This document shows positions 43,354 through 52,270 of a stretch of 64,000 nt of DNA, one piece after another (the first letter of the stretch is position 1; each line of letters starts with the position of its first letter). Position numbers and translations under genes: made by a program. The notes beneath the pieces are model-generated. The model made no database searches. It had not been told where the DNA came from and saw only the letters and a program-made list of their open reading frames with translations. The DNA is from Caproiciproducens sp. NJN-50. Its GTDB lineage: Bacteria; Bacillota; Clostridia; Oscillospirales; Acutalibacteraceae. The stretch is taken from contig NZ_CP035283.1 in NCBI RefSeq assembly GCF_004103755.1, positions 2,666,001 to 2,730,000 of the forward strand, written 5' to 3'.

Positions 43354-44317
43354 ACGTCTCCCTCAGCCTTTCCCGGACGGACTCATCCGAAAGCCGGTTC
43401 AGCTTGCCGGACAATATGATCCTGACCGTTTTTATTTCATTTTCCCGCGCCAGAAGGTATGCAGCGACCGGCGCGATGGTAAACGGGTTGTATTTCTGCG
43501 GGCGGATCTGCTCCATCAGCAGATCATCACACCAGCGTTCAAACGAAGAGACCGATTTCCGCACGGCGGGCACGGCTCCCGCGTAGGGCGTCATGGCCAG
43601 ATACTCCAGAACGGCATCCACGCCGGACGCCGCCGCGCGGGCCAGCTTTTTTACATCAAGCGTGGAGCAGGGAGCAAGGGCGTGTTCAAGGAATTCCAGC
43701 GGCTTGCCCGTGCGCGCCGAACGGACGGCGATCCGGATATCGGCGGACGCGACCGTCAGCTCCGCGTATTTCTGCAGCACTTCATTGTCGGATGCCATGC
43801 CGGCATTCAGCACCGCTTCCAGGGCGGCCCGGTCGATGACGACATCGCACATCTGGCCGTCGTGGTTTTGCAGAAGCACCCTGCACGCCTCCTGAGCGGC
43901 GCCGCGCATCTGCTCAGGCAGCTGCGTGAAGTCCTGGTCCCGGACCGCCTTCAGAATCAGGCTGGGATCGATCGTTCCGCTTTCGAAATAGATGTTCGGC
44001 GTCTTCGAGTCCATGCAGACTTCCTTCACCGCCGCTTTCAGATTGTGGTAATCGTTTGCGTAAAGGAAGACGTCAAACGCCGACAGATCCTCACCGATCA
44101 GCTCCCGAATCAGCTTCCATGTCTTTTCGCGCTCCGCGGACAAAATCTCCCCGGCATTGCCGGAAGAAACATCCCACCCTTTTTCGGAAAGGACATGCAG
44201 GCAATCCTCGTAATTTTTGCAGGCCATCAGCTGTTCCAGCGTCTGAGCGCCGAAAAGCGACAGCTCCTTCGAGCGGATGCGGGCAACTGCATATACATAA
44301 TCCTGTTTTTCGGCCAT
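43346..44317 (-). CDS. ntpC: V-type ATP synthase subunit C
   Basis: A 323-residue, all-helical V0/V1 connector (subunit C/d) with YVYAVARIRSKELSLFGAQTLEQLMACKNYEDCLHVL and the three-fold helical repeat. The inner ATG at 44317 follows GGGGGG six bases upstream; a TTG at 44323 overlaps the E stop codon. Confidence 0.92.
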   Translation of the reverse strand: MAEKQDYVYAVARIRSKELSLFGAQTLEQLMACKNYEDCLHVLSEKGWDVSSGNAGEILSAEREKTWKLIRELIGEDLSAFDVFLYANDYHNLKAAVKEVCMDSKTPNIYFESGTIDPSLILKAVRDQDFTQLPEQMRGAAQEACRVLLQNHDGQMCDVVIDRAALEAVLNAGMASDNEVLQKYAELTVASADIRIAVRSARTGKPLEFLEHALAPCSTLDVKKLARAAASGVDAVLEYLAMTPYAGAVPAVRKSVSSFERWCDDLLMEQIRPQKYNPFTIAPVAAYLLARENEIKTVRIILSGKLNRLSDESVRERLRETYV

Positions 44318-44319
44318 TT

Positions 44320-44919
44320 TCAACCCCCCGCAAACACGAGCTGGTTCACCTTGTCCTGCAGCTCGTCGCGGCGGGCGTCAAACAGAGCCGAAAACGAGCA
44401 GTTTTCCTCGATTCCGCCATAGGACAGCACAAAACCGCCGTCAATATTCCTCGCCTGCCCGGAAACCCTGAGCGACGCGCCCTGCCCTTTGACGGCGGCG
44501 TTCAGAGCCGCTTCAAAACCGGCGGGAAGCCTCTTCAGGTCAGCGGGGGAAAAGAGGATCTCCCCCTCGCGGGGCAGCGCGTTTTTCACCGCCATCTTCA
44601 GAATAAGCTTAAAATATTCGTCGTCGGGCAGGGCATACAGAGACTGCTTTGCCTTTTCAATGATATCCGCAATCAGCTGTTGCTTTGCGCCCAGAACCGC
44701 CTTGCGAATCTGCAGGGCGGCCGCAGACTCGGCCCTCTCCCGGATCATGGCCGCCTCTTCTTCGGCGCGCCTGCCGACGGCGGCGCACTGCTCGGCCGCA
44801 TCCTTCCCGGCCTGGCTGCGGATCTCTTCCGCCTGTGCGCGCGCTTTTTCCAGCATCGCGTTCACCGCCGAGTCCGATTCGGACGTGATATCCTGTATGA
44901 TTTTATCTAACCCTGTCAT
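44320..44919 (-). CDS. ntpE: V-type ATP synthase subunit E
   Basis: A 199-residue peripheral stalk subunit with an N-terminal Ala/Glu-rich coiled coil (residues 10-90) and a globular C-terminus (GFEAALNAAVKG ... DGGFVLSYGGIEENCSFSALFDARRDELQ). ATG at 44919 with AGGAG; a TTG at 44925 is too close to that site. Confidence 0.92.
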   Translation of the reverse strand: MTGLDKIIQDITSESDSAVNAMLEKARAQAEEIRSQAGKDAAEQCAAVGRRAEEEAAMIRERAESAAALQIRKAVLGAKQQLIADIIEKAKQSLYALPDDEYFKLILKMAVKNALPREGEILFSPADLKRLPAGFEAALNAAVKGQGASLRVSGQARNIDGGFVLSYGGIEENCSFSALFDARRDELQDKVNQLVFAGG

Positions 44920-44938
44920 TGACAAGTTCTCCTAACTG

Positions 44939-45433
44939 TTAAACGTTCAGTCCGCCGACGCCGAAAATCGCAAGAATGGAAACCAGAAGGGCAAGAATCG
45001 CGTATGTTTCAACCATTGCGGGGAAAATCATGGCTTTGCCGAACTGGTCCGGGCGTTTGGAAACGAGCCCGATGCTGGCGATTGCGGCATTGCCCTGGTG
45101 AATGGCGGAAAAATAGCCGACCAGCGCCATCGGCATGCAGGCCGCAAAATACAGCAGCCCTTTCGCGCCGGACATGGCCCCCGCTCCGCCGCCGAGGATG
45201 CCGGTCTGGGAAAGAGCGATAAACGCGATCAGCAGGCCGTAAATGCCCTGTGTGCCGGGAAGGAGCTGAAGGACGAGCACCTTGCCGAACATGGACGGAT
45301 CCTCCGTGACGACGCCCGCCGCCGCCTGGCCGGTTTTGCCGACTCCGTGTGCCGAGCCCATTCCGGGGAGAAGCGCTGCGAGCGCCGCGCCCAAAAGCGC
45401 AAGGGGAAGCCCAAGACTGTTAAAAAAGTTCAT
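44939..45433 (-). CDS. ntpK: V-type ATP synthase subunit K (membrane rotor)
   Basis: A 164-residue c-ring subunit made of two fused helical hairpins (four helices). The ion site is visible: LLPGTQGIYG with Thr-Gln in helix 2, SAIHQGNAAIA with Gln in helix 3 and the carboxylate in PAMVETYAILAL, the same set of ligands as Na+-binding NtpK of Enterococcus hirae. Only one acidic residue per double hairpin is present. Na+ coupling is inferred from these residues. It overlaps ntpI (ATGA). Confidence 0.94.
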   Translation of the reverse strand: MNFFNSLGLPLALLGAALAALLPGMGSAHGVGKTGQAAAGVVTEDPSMFGKVLVLQLLPGTQGIYGLLIAFIALSQTGILGGGAGAMSGAKGLLYFAACMPMALVGYFSAIHQGNAAIASIGLVSKRPDQFGKAMIFPAMVETYAILALLVSILAIFGVGGLNV

Positions 45434-47457
45434 GATTCATTTTCCTCCTTGAATTGATAATATTTAGTATGAGCGCTTGCGGAAAATGGGGTGAACTTCC
45501 GCCCGCCGCCCGAATAAAACTTGCCGAAAAACTCCACGTACTGGAGTCGGTTCGTATGAACGTACGCGCCCAGCATATTGATCATGATGTTCATCGTATG
45601 CCCCACGATGAATATCAGGATGAAGACAATCGCGCCCACGACGCCGCCGCCGGACATGCTCGCCATCTTGTTGACCACGCTGGCGATGACCCCGGTTGCA
45701 AGCCCCAGGGCCAGCAGGCGGGAGTAGGAAAGCACGTCGCTCAGATACCCCGTCACGTTGTACAGGGCGTACAGCCCCTTCATGATCCGCTTGACCGGAC
45801 TGCGCGATTCGCGTCCGCCCGTCAGGATAATGCCGACCGCCCCCACGGCCGCGGCGACTGTCGCGACCTTCGCGGCGGCTGCCGAAACCGTGAAGGTAAG
45901 GCTGAACATGTCGTGCATCATGCTCGTGGAAAGCAGGAGCACAATGAGCCCGCCGACCAGCAGATACCAAAAGACCACATCATACAGCGCGTCCAGATAC
46001 CGTCCCGTGTGCAGCGCCTGATACAGGTTGGCGCCCAGCCCGGCAAAGAGGTGGATAATACCCACCAGCAGGCAGAAAACCAACAGGCGCATCGGCTGGT
46101 TCAGCGGTGCGAACCAGACGGCCGGTATGGTCACATTCGCGTGAAAGAAGGTCTTTCCCACCACGTCGACCACGTCCCCGAAATAGCTGCCGAACATCAC
46201 GCCCCAGAAGGTCGTGGAAAGGCCGCAGTAGAAAAACATGTTCATCATGTGATGCATGGACAGCTTCATATGCGGATACTTTTTCATGAGAATGAATGTG
46301 ACGAGGGTCATGATGATTCCATAAGCCGCATCGCCCAGCATCATGCCGTACAGAAAGTAATAAAACGGAGCCATCAGCGCAGTCGGATCGATTTCTCCCT
46401 TGCCCGGCAGGCTGAATGACTCGACGACATCCTCCACCGGGGTTGCAAACGCGTTGTTTTTTAAAAGGACGGGAGCGTCGTCCTTTTCGTCCGGGTCGGA
46501 AAACTCGATCGCCAGGTCGAATCTTTTGGAAAGCGCCGCTTCCAGGCCCGAAGCCTTTTTCGCCGGAACATAACCGGTCAGAAGGAAAGTGCGCTTCGAC
46601 TGTGCCAGACGCCCGATCACCTCGTATTTTTCCGAGCGCATGGTATCGTAATCTTCCAGCAGTTTCAGGTCGCCGCGGCATTCCGCATAGCTCTTGACCT
46701 CGGATTCGTCGCGCTCTATGGACTTCCTGCACTCCTCTTCCTCCGCTTTCAGCGCTTCGGTTTCCCTCGCCGGCGTCCTTTCCGGCTGGACGGCCGGCCT
46801 TGCAAAGCCCAGCGCGTTCAGCGCCGCGGCGTAAGCCTCCCCGTCCTTCTTTTCGCAGAGAAAGAAAACGCAGGTCTGGTCCTTTAAGGAGCCGACAACC
46901 TCCGCAGCGAAGGGCCCGGCTTCCGGCGCCGCCTTGGCCAGATTTACACTCAGTTCCTCCCGGGTCAGGGCGCCGGGCAGAGAACCGATCAATGCCGCGG
47001 TCTTCTTTGTCCCCGCGAAACTCAGCGGAACGTCAAGCTCCATCCAGGGGGACAGCGCTTCCCGCTCCAGCTCCGTGCGGACGATCTCCGCGCGGCTTTC
47101 CGCAAGATTTTTCTCCAGTTCCTCCAGCCGTGCGGCAACGCGCACCGTTTCGTCGTGCCGCTGTGCGAACTCCTCGTACTGCTGCGCGGTCAGCTGCTCT
47201 TTCCCCTCCAGCGCGGCCAGCATGGACTGGTTCTGGGGAACGGCGCGGTTCAGGATCTCCAGCGCGCGCCTTGCCGCCGCAACGTTCTTTTCGAAAGCTG
47301 TCCGCGAGTCCGACAGATCGCTTTTATGGAAGACTCCATCTTCCAAGCCGGTGTCGCCGACCTCGACAACGCCGCGGCGCTGCAGATCTTCGAGAAGCTG
47401 CTTGCGGTTTTTTCTGAGCGCGCAGATCACCACACGCTTCATTTGTATCACTGCCAA
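45430..47457 (-). CDS. ntpI: V-type ATP synthase subunit I (stator a subunit)
   Basis: A 675-residue subunit: a cytosolic N-terminal arm with coiled coils (residues 1-330) and a membrane part with seven to eight helices carrying FYYFLYGMMLGDAAYGIIMT, FFYCGLSTTFWGVMFGSYFGD, and the essential Arg of the half-channel region VLSYSRLLALGLATGVIASVVN. TTG start at 47457 after GGAGGG. Confidence 0.94.
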   Translation of the reverse strand: MAVIQMKRVVICALRKNRKQLLEDLQRRGVVEVGDTGLEDGVFHKSDLSDSRTAFEKNVAAARRALEILNRAVPQNQSMLAALEGKEQLTAQQYEEFAQRHDETVRVAARLEELEKNLAESRAEIVRTELEREALSPWMELDVPLSFAGTKKTAALIGSLPGALTREELSVNLAKAAPEAGPFAAEVVGSLKDQTCVFFLCEKKDGEAYAAALNALGFARPAVQPERTPARETEALKAEEEECRKSIERDESEVKSYAECRGDLKLLEDYDTMRSEKYEVIGRLAQSKRTFLLTGYVPAKKASGLEAALSKRFDLAIEFSDPDEKDDAPVLLKNNAFATPVEDVVESFSLPGKGEIDPTALMAPFYYFLYGMMLGDAAYGIIMTLVTFILMKKYPHMKLSMHHMMNMFFYCGLSTTFWGVMFGSYFGDVVDVVGKTFFHANVTIPAVWFAPLNQPMRLLVFCLLVGIIHLFAGLGANLYQALHTGRYLDALYDVVFWYLLVGGLIVLLLSTSMMHDMFSLTFTVSAAAAKVATVAAAVGAVGIILTGGRESRSPVKRIMKGLYALYNVTGYLSDVLSYSRLLALGLATGVIASVVNKMASMSGGGVVGAIVFILIFIVGHTMNIMINMLGAYVHTNRLQYVEFFGKFYSGGGRKFTPFSASAHTKYYQFKEENES

Positions 47458-47494
47458 TTGGATATTCCCTCCTTGCGTCCGGCACCCGCAGGCG

Positions 47495-47803
47495 TCAGAT
47501 CAGTTCGGACAAAACAAGCCGGACCGCCTCGTCCTGCCGGCGCAGCGCCGTTTGGCGCATCGATTCGACTTGGGAAGCAATTTTGGACTGCACGTCCATT
47601 TTCATCTCGCCGCCCCTGCTGTCCGCTTCGTCGAGAAGCGCCCTGGCCTCCCGTTTTGCTTTTTCCAGCATCGCGCCGGCCGCCTCCGCGGCTTCCCTTC
47701 GCGCATCCTGTAAAATGACATCGCACTGTTCGGCTGCCTGCTCTTCGGCTTTCTGAGCGTCGGACTCCGTTTTCTTGATCGCATCTACGATTTCCGTTGC
47801 CAT
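47495..47803 (-). CDS. V-type ATPase peripheral stalk subunit G/H-like
   Basis: A 102-residue Ala/Glu/Lys-rich coiled coil (EIVDAIKKTESDAQKAEEQA... EKAKREARALLDEADSRGG) that pairs with subunit E in the stator, called NtpF or AtpH. First gene of the operon, with RBS GAGGTGA. The assignment rests on composition, length and position. Confidence 0.85.
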   Translation of the reverse strand: MATEIVDAIKKTESDAQKAEEQAAEQCDVILQDARREAAEAAGAMLEKAKREARALLDEADSRGGEMKMDVQSKIASQVESMRQTALRRQDEAVRLVLSELI

Positions 47804-47884
47804 TTTTTCACCTCGAACCAACCGGCAAATGACTGCCGTTATTTTTTGCTATTTATTTTTAATAATATCTGTATCCAGTTTTTT

Positions 47885-47913
47885 ATTCTACATCTAAGTC
47901 AAAAAATAATCAA
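47885..47913 (-). promoter_or_regulatory. candidate promoter of the V-ATPase operon
   Basis: On the minus strand TTGATT (47913-47908), 17-bp spacer, TAGAAT (47890-47885), about 80 bases before the first gene. Confidence 0.45.
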
Positions 47914-48136
47914 ATCTTTTTCCTGGTTTTCCCGGTTTTTTTTATGCAACACGACTGAAAATCCGGAGAATAAAAATTCCGGAGCATAATAATAAAATCC
48001 GGAACGGACTGATATCGTTTCTCTTAAAATTAAACGCCTATGCGCCTTCTATTTTTCATATCAGGATTATAATTTTGCAATGATCCCTATACTATAAGGA
48101 AATAAGGATTAGGAAAAGGAAAGGATTGTGATTTTC
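47914..48136. other. intergenic region with three TCCGGA palindromes
   Basis: TCCGGA occurs at 47962, 47978 and 47998 in A/T-rich text. It may be an operator for one of the divergent genes. Nothing coding is seen. Confidence 0.4.
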
Positions 48137-49522
48137 ATGGCTGTGATTGGAGCATTCATCATGCCTCATCCTCCGATTATCATTCCGTCAGTCGGAAAAG
48201 GCGAAGAGCGCAGAATTCAGAAAACCTCCGACGCATATCAGCGCGCGGCGGCGGAGATTGCCCGGATGAAACCCGAAACGCTGGTGGTTCTGTCTCCTCA
48301 CGCCGTGGCATACGCCGACTATCTCCACATTGCGCCGGGCGCAGCGGCCAAAGGCGATTTTTCTGAATTCGGGTCCGCAGACCCGCCGCTGGAATTTTCC
48401 TGCGATACCCAATTCGTTTCCGCTCTTTCGGACGAAGCGGGCCGGCGCGGGCTGCCCGCAGGAACGTTCGGGGATAAACGCCGGCCGGTCGACCACGGAG
48501 CACTGGTCCCCCTTACTTTTATCACTCGGGCTTACCGCGATTTTCGACTGGTCAGGTGCTCGATCTCCGGCCTGGGCGCCTCCGCGCACTACCGGTTCGG
48601 CCAGTGCATCGCGCGGGCAGCGGAGCAGCTTGGCCGCAGGGTCGTTCTGATCGCGAGCGGCGACCTCTCCCACAAGCTGAAGGAAGACGGGCCGTACGGC
48701 TTCGCGGAAGAGGGGCCGAGGTTTGACCGCGAAGCGACGGAGGCAATGAAGGCCGGAGACTTCCTGCGCTTTCTGACGTTTGACGAGGAGTTCTGCGAAG
48801 CGGCGGCGGAATGCGGCCTGCCTTCGTTTCAGATTCTGGCCGGGGTTTTCGACGGAACTGCCGTGAAACCGGAATTTTTGTCCTATGAAGGCCCGTTCGG
48901 CGTCGGCTACGCCGTCTGCGGGTATACTCCCCAGGGTCCCGACGAAAGCCGCAGATTCGGGGAAAACGCGGAGCAGCGGAAAAAGGAAGCTCTTCTCGGA
49001 AAGCGGAAAGGCGAGGACGAGTATGTCCGGCTTGCCCGGATGTCGCTGGAAAACCGGATCATCGAAGGCAAACGCCTCCCCCTCCCGGAGGGACTGCCGC
49101 CCGATCTTGCAAACCGCCGGGCCGGCGTGTTCGTCTCGCTGAAAAAGGACGGCCGCCTTCGCGGCTGCATCGGAACCATTCAGGCAACACAGAGCTGCGT
49201 CGCGGAAGAAATTATTTGCAACGCGGTCAGCGCCGGATTGCGCGATCCCCGGTTTGAGCCGGTCGGCGAAGAGGAACTGCCGAAGCTGGTTTACAGCGTA
49301 GACGTCCTTGGAGAGGCGGAGCCCGCCGCTTTTCCCGGCGGTCTCGACCCCGCCCGCTACGGAGTCATCGTCCGCAGCGGAGAGCGGTGCGGACTGCTGC
49401 TGCCGGACCTGCCCGGCGTAAGCACGCCGCAGGAGCAGGTTTCCATCGCACTGCGCAAGGCCGGGATCGGCGAAAACGAATCCTATACAATGGAGCGGTT
49501 CGAGGTGGTGCGGCACACATGA
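48137..49522 (+). CDS. AmmeMemoRadiSam system protein B and A fusion
   Basis: A 461-residue fusion of two domains from a conserved three-part system of unknown function. Residues 1-265 are a MEMO/class III extradiol dioxygenase-like domain (FIMPHPPIIIPSVGKGEE, VVLSPHAVAYADY, LIASGDLSHKL with conserved His). Residues about 280-455 are an AMMECR1 domain (AGVFVSLKKDGRLRGCIGTIQATQ, NAVSAGLRDPRFEPV, ERCGLLLPDLPGV). The ATG at 48137 gives the usual MEMO N-terminus; a GTG three codons upstream is an alternative. The radical SAM partner overlaps by ATGA. Cellular substrate and reaction are unknown. Confidence 0.92.
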   Translation: MAVIGAFIMPHPPIIIPSVGKGEERRIQKTSDAYQRAAAEIARMKPETLVVLSPHAVAYADYLHIAPGAAAKGDFSEFGSADPPLEFSCDTQFVSALSDEAGRRGLPAGTFGDKRRPVDHGALVPLTFITRAYRDFRLVRCSISGLGASAHYRFGQCIARAAEQLGRRVVLIASGDLSHKLKEDGPYGFAEEGPRFDREATEAMKAGDFLRFLTFDEEFCEAAAECGLPSFQILAGVFDGTAVKPEFLSYEGPFGVGYAVCGYTPQGPDESRRFGENAEQRKKEALLGKRKGEDEYVRLARMSLENRIIEGKRLPLPEGLPPDLANRRAGVFVSLKKDGRLRGCIGTIQATQSCVAEEIICNAVSAGLRDPRFEPVGEEELPKLVYSVDVLGEAEPAAFPGGLDPARYGVIVRSGERCGLLLPDLPGVSTPQEQVSIALRKAGIGENESYTMERFEVVRHT

Positions 49523-50349
49523 GCAAAGTTGTGTGCGGGGTTTGTCCCCACGCCTGCGCCCTTGAGGAAGGACGGACCGGCTTCTGCGGCGCTAGGTCGA
49601 ACCGGGGCGGCAAAATCGCCGCCGACAGCTACGGCAGGGTGACGGCCATCGCGCTGGATCCGGTGGAAAAGAAACCGCTGCGCCGTTTTTTTCCCGGCAG
49701 CCGGATCCTCTCCGTCGGCAGCTACGGGTGTAATCTGCGCTGCCCCTTTTGTCAGAACCACGACATCTCCATGGTGAAATGGGACGACGACAGAACGGAG
49801 TTCCTCTTTCCCCAGCTGCTGACCGACCAGGCGCTGGAGCTGAAAGCACAGGGAAATATCGGCCTTGCCTTCACCTACAACGAGCCGTTGATCTGCCCGG
49901 AATACGTAATGGACTGTTCCCGGCTGAACCGGAAAAACGGCCTGAAGAACGTCGTGGTCACTAACGGGTACGTCAGCCTGGAACCGCTTAAACGGCTTTT
50001 GCCCCTGGTTGACGCGATGAATATAGACCTCAAAAGCTTTTCTCCGGAATTTTACCGGAAGATTTCGGGAGGGCTGGAGGAGGTCAAGCGCACGATTTCC
50101 CTCGCGGCGGAAGTCTGCCATGTGGAAGTGACGACGCTGATCGTGCCCGGAGAGAACGATTCCCCGGAGGAGATGGAACGCCTGTCCGGCTGGCTGGCGG
50201 AAGTGGACCCTGAAATTCCGCTGCATGTCACACGATTCTTCCCCAGATACAAAATGGAGGACAGCTTTCCGACTCCGGTCGGTACCATTGATTCTCTCGC
50301 CGAAACCGCGCGCAAAAACCTCAAATATGTTTACGAGGGCAACATATAA
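49519..50349 (+). CDS. AmmeMemoRadiSam system radical SAM enzyme
   Basis: A 276-residue radical SAM enzyme resembling a glycyl-radical activase core. It has an N-terminal Cys motif VCGVCPHACALEEGRTGFCGAR, then the 4Fe-4S site SYGCNLRCPFCQNHDIS (Cx3Cx2C) and TYNEPLI, NGYVSLEPL, DAMNIDLKSF. The target is unknown in the literature I know. It starts at 49519, coupled to the A/B fusion. A hairpin terminator follows. Confidence 0.93.
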   Translation: MSKVVCGVCPHACALEEGRTGFCGARSNRGGKIAADSYGRVTAIALDPVEKKPLRRFFPGSRILSVGSYGCNLRCPFCQNHDISMVKWDDDRTEFLFPQLLTDQALELKAQGNIGLAFTYNEPLICPEYVMDCSRLNRKNGLKNVVVTNGYVSLEPLKRLLPLVDAMNIDLKSFSPEFYRKISGGLEEVKRTISLAAEVCHVEVTTLIVPGENDSPEEMERLSGWLAEVDPEIPLHVTRFFPRYKMEDSFPTPVGTIDSLAETARKNLKYVYEGNI

Positions 50350-50354
50350 AAAAT

Positions 50355-50382
50355 CCGCCGCGGAAGAGATCATCCGCGGCGG
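50355..50382. terminator. bidirectional terminator
   Basis: CCGCCGCGGA (50355-50364) pairs with TCCGCGGCGG (50373-50382), with A run before and T run after, between convergent genes. Confidence 0.85.
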
Positions 50383-50403
50383 TCATGTTTTTCTTACGGC
50401 TGA

Positions 50404-51078
50404 TTATTGAACCCCTTCGATCTTTGTGACGAACATCCTCTGGGCGTCGTCGTCCTTGTAAACGCCCGTATAGGTAACTTTCACATTCTGACCAACCTTG
50501 AAGCCGTTGTCCAGATTCACGAGAGTCACGCCGAGCCTGCGGACGGTCAGGTCGTGTCCGTCCGTCGTATGAATCAGGACGCTCATCATCGCGGCGTCTT
50601 TGACGACGCCGACGACGGTATGCTCCGTTTTGTCAAACGCAGGGTCCTCCGATGCGGGAGTGGGCGCTTTGTCGTTGTAGGTATAGGTGTACACGTTCCC
50701 GTCCTTCGGGCTGTAAAGAAGCAGCGGGCCTTCGGTGTAATCTTCATCCCAGGCGGAATAAGTGCGGTAAGTCACGCCGTTCAGGGCAACCGGCTTGTCC
50801 TTCTCCTCTTTCAGCGTGTATTTCTTCCAGTCGAGCGGAACAGCCGACTCAATCTTCTCCTTGATCTGATCGTCGGTCAGGCTGGAGACGCTCCCCGACG
50901 ACGCAGAAGACGGAACTGCGGAAGACACGGCGGAAGACGGCACGGCGGAGGAGCTTTCCGAACCGGTGCCGGACGACGACGGGCTTCCCACGGGAAGCTT
51001 TCCGTTGGTGAACAGAAGGACGCCCCCACAAATAATCACGACAAGAACAATAATCAGAAGCCAACCTGTTTTTTTCAT
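50404..51078 (-). CDS. membrane-anchored extracytoplasmic protein with Ser-rich linker
   Basis: A 224-residue protein: one N-terminal helix (GWLLIIVLVVIICGGVLLF), a Ser/Gly/Ala/Val-rich linker (residues 28-67), then a soluble domain with YRTYSAWDEDYTEGPLLLYSPKDGNVYTY and a second beta-rich part (VVGVVKDAAMMSVLIHTTDGHDL) that resembles an OB-like fold. I do not recognise a family. It is upstream of and divergent from repeat array 1. Confidence 0.7.
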   Translation of the reverse strand: MKKTGWLLIIVLVVIICGGVLLFTNGKLPVGSPSSSGTGSESSSAVPSSAVSSAVPSSASSGSVSSLTDDQIKEKIESAVPLDWKKYTLKEEKDKPVALNGVTYRTYSAWDEDYTEGPLLLYSPKDGNVYTYTYNDKAPTPASEDPAFDKTEHTVVGVVKDAAMMSVLIHTTDGHDLTVRRLGVTLVNLDNGFKVGQNVKVTYTGVYKDDDAQRMFVTKIEGVQ

Positions 51079-51217
51079 AGATGATTCCTCCTGTTAAATG
51101 TTTCCGGAACGATCCGCCCTTTCACTATACCTTATTTTTCGCCTGAATTCAACAGATAAGACAAATCTGTAAGGAATCGCATTGCGGCGAACAGGCTTGC
51201 AAAGTTCCCGCACTATT

Positions 51218-51653
51218 GTTATAATAACCTCACGGCGTAAGCGGAAGCAGAGCTTCCGACGCCTGAGAGAACATTGAACCATGATTGCGGCCCGGTCGCG
51301 TTTCTATGCGGCTCTGCGGTTCATGTTATAATAACCTCACGGCGTAAGCGGAAGCAGAGCTTCCGACGCCTGAGAGAACATTGAACCATGATTGCGGCCT
51401 GATTGCGTTTTATGCGGCTCCGCGGTTCATGTTATAATAACCTCACGGCGTAAGCGGAAGCAGAGCTTCCGACGCCTGAGAGAACATTGGACCATGATTG
51501 CGGCCCGGTCGCGTTTCTATGCGGCTCTGCGGTTCATGTTATAATAACCTCACGGCGTAAGCGGAAGCAGAGCTTCCGACGCCTGAGAGAACATTGAACC
51601 ATGATTGCGGCCTGATTGCGTTTTATGCGGCTCCGCGGTTCATGTTATAATAA
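51218..51653 (+). repeat. tandem repeat array 1 (four units plus terminal -10 half-unit)
   Basis: Units start at 51218, 51325, 51431 and 51538 (107, 106, 107, 106 bp). Units 1 and 3 share one variable segment and 2 and 4 another. Each unit begins with TGTTATAAT-like text (TTGTTATAAT in unit 1), then a hairpin (in unit 1: CTCA 51229-51232 with TGAG 51264-51267, GGCGT with ACGCC, CGGAAGC with GCTTCCG around AGA), then AACATTGAACC, which can pair with GGTTCATGTT at the unit end. A fifth TATAAT (51646-51651) precedes the gene at 51725. Confidence 0.9.
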
Positions 51654-51724
51654 AGCGGGAATCGGAATACAATACATCCGGAAGACAGGCGCCTGCTTTG
51701 CGGGCCGGAAAAAAGGTGGATCTC

Positions 51725-51952
51725 ATGCAGCACTGGAAAAAGATGATTGCTCCGATCGTGATCACTGTCCTTGCGGCGGCCGTATTTCTCCTATGGCTGC
51801 TGGCTGTCGCTCTGTCGCCAGGTCTTCCACTGCATATAAAAATTATTGCGGGACTGATTCCGGCGGCGTTGATCGGCGTTGCCGTTTTCGTCCTGATCGA
51901 ACGAATCAGAGAGATAAGGAGCGGTGAAGAAGATGATCTTGGTCAATACTGA
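51725..51952 (+). CDS. small membrane protein downstream of repeat array 1
   Basis: A 75-residue protein with two hydrophobic helices (PIVITVLAAAVFLLWLLAVAL and IIAGLIPAALIGVAVFVLI) and an acidic tail. I recognise no family. ATG at 51725 follows AAAGGTGG; the array's last -10 box lies about 75 bases upstream. It overlaps the ybjQ start by 20 bases, so the two are co-translated. Confidence 0.7.
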   Translation: MQHWKKMIAPIVITVLAAAVFLLWLLAVALSPGLPLHIKIIAGLIPAALIGVAVFVLIERIREIRSGEEDDLGQY

Positions 51953-52244
51953 CTATATAACGGGCAAAGAGCTTGAAATGCTCGGCCTGGTGAAAGGAAG
52001 CACCATCCAGTCCAAAAACATCGGGAGGGACATCACCCAGGGTTTCAAATCCATTGTCGGCGGAGAACTGAAATCCTATACCGATATGATGAACGGCGCC
52101 CGTGCGCTTGCCACCAAACGGATGGCGGAAGAGGCCGAATCCATGGGAGCGGACGCGGTCGTGAACATCCGTTACGCCTCGTCCTCCGTCATGCAGGGTG
52201 CGGCGGAAGTCATGGCTTACGGCACGGCTGTGAAATTCAAGTAA
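51933..52244 (+). CDS. YbjQ family protein (UPF0145)
   Basis: A 103-residue beta/alpha protein of the YbjQ/UPF0145 group (ITGKELEMLGLVKGSTIQSKNIGRDI, YTDMMNGARALATKRMAEEAESMGADAVVNIRYASSSVM, EVMAYGTAVK). It forms pentamers in known structures; heavy-metal binding has been suggested but not shown. ATG at 51933; a GTG at 51924 is an alternative. Confidence 0.88.
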   Translation: MILVNTDYITGKELEMLGLVKGSTIQSKNIGRDITQGFKSIVGGELKSYTDMMNGARALATKRMAEEAESMGADAVVNIRYASSSVMQGAAEVMAYGTAVKFK

Positions 52245-52270
52245 CGGTTACCGGCAAATCAAACAGGGGG

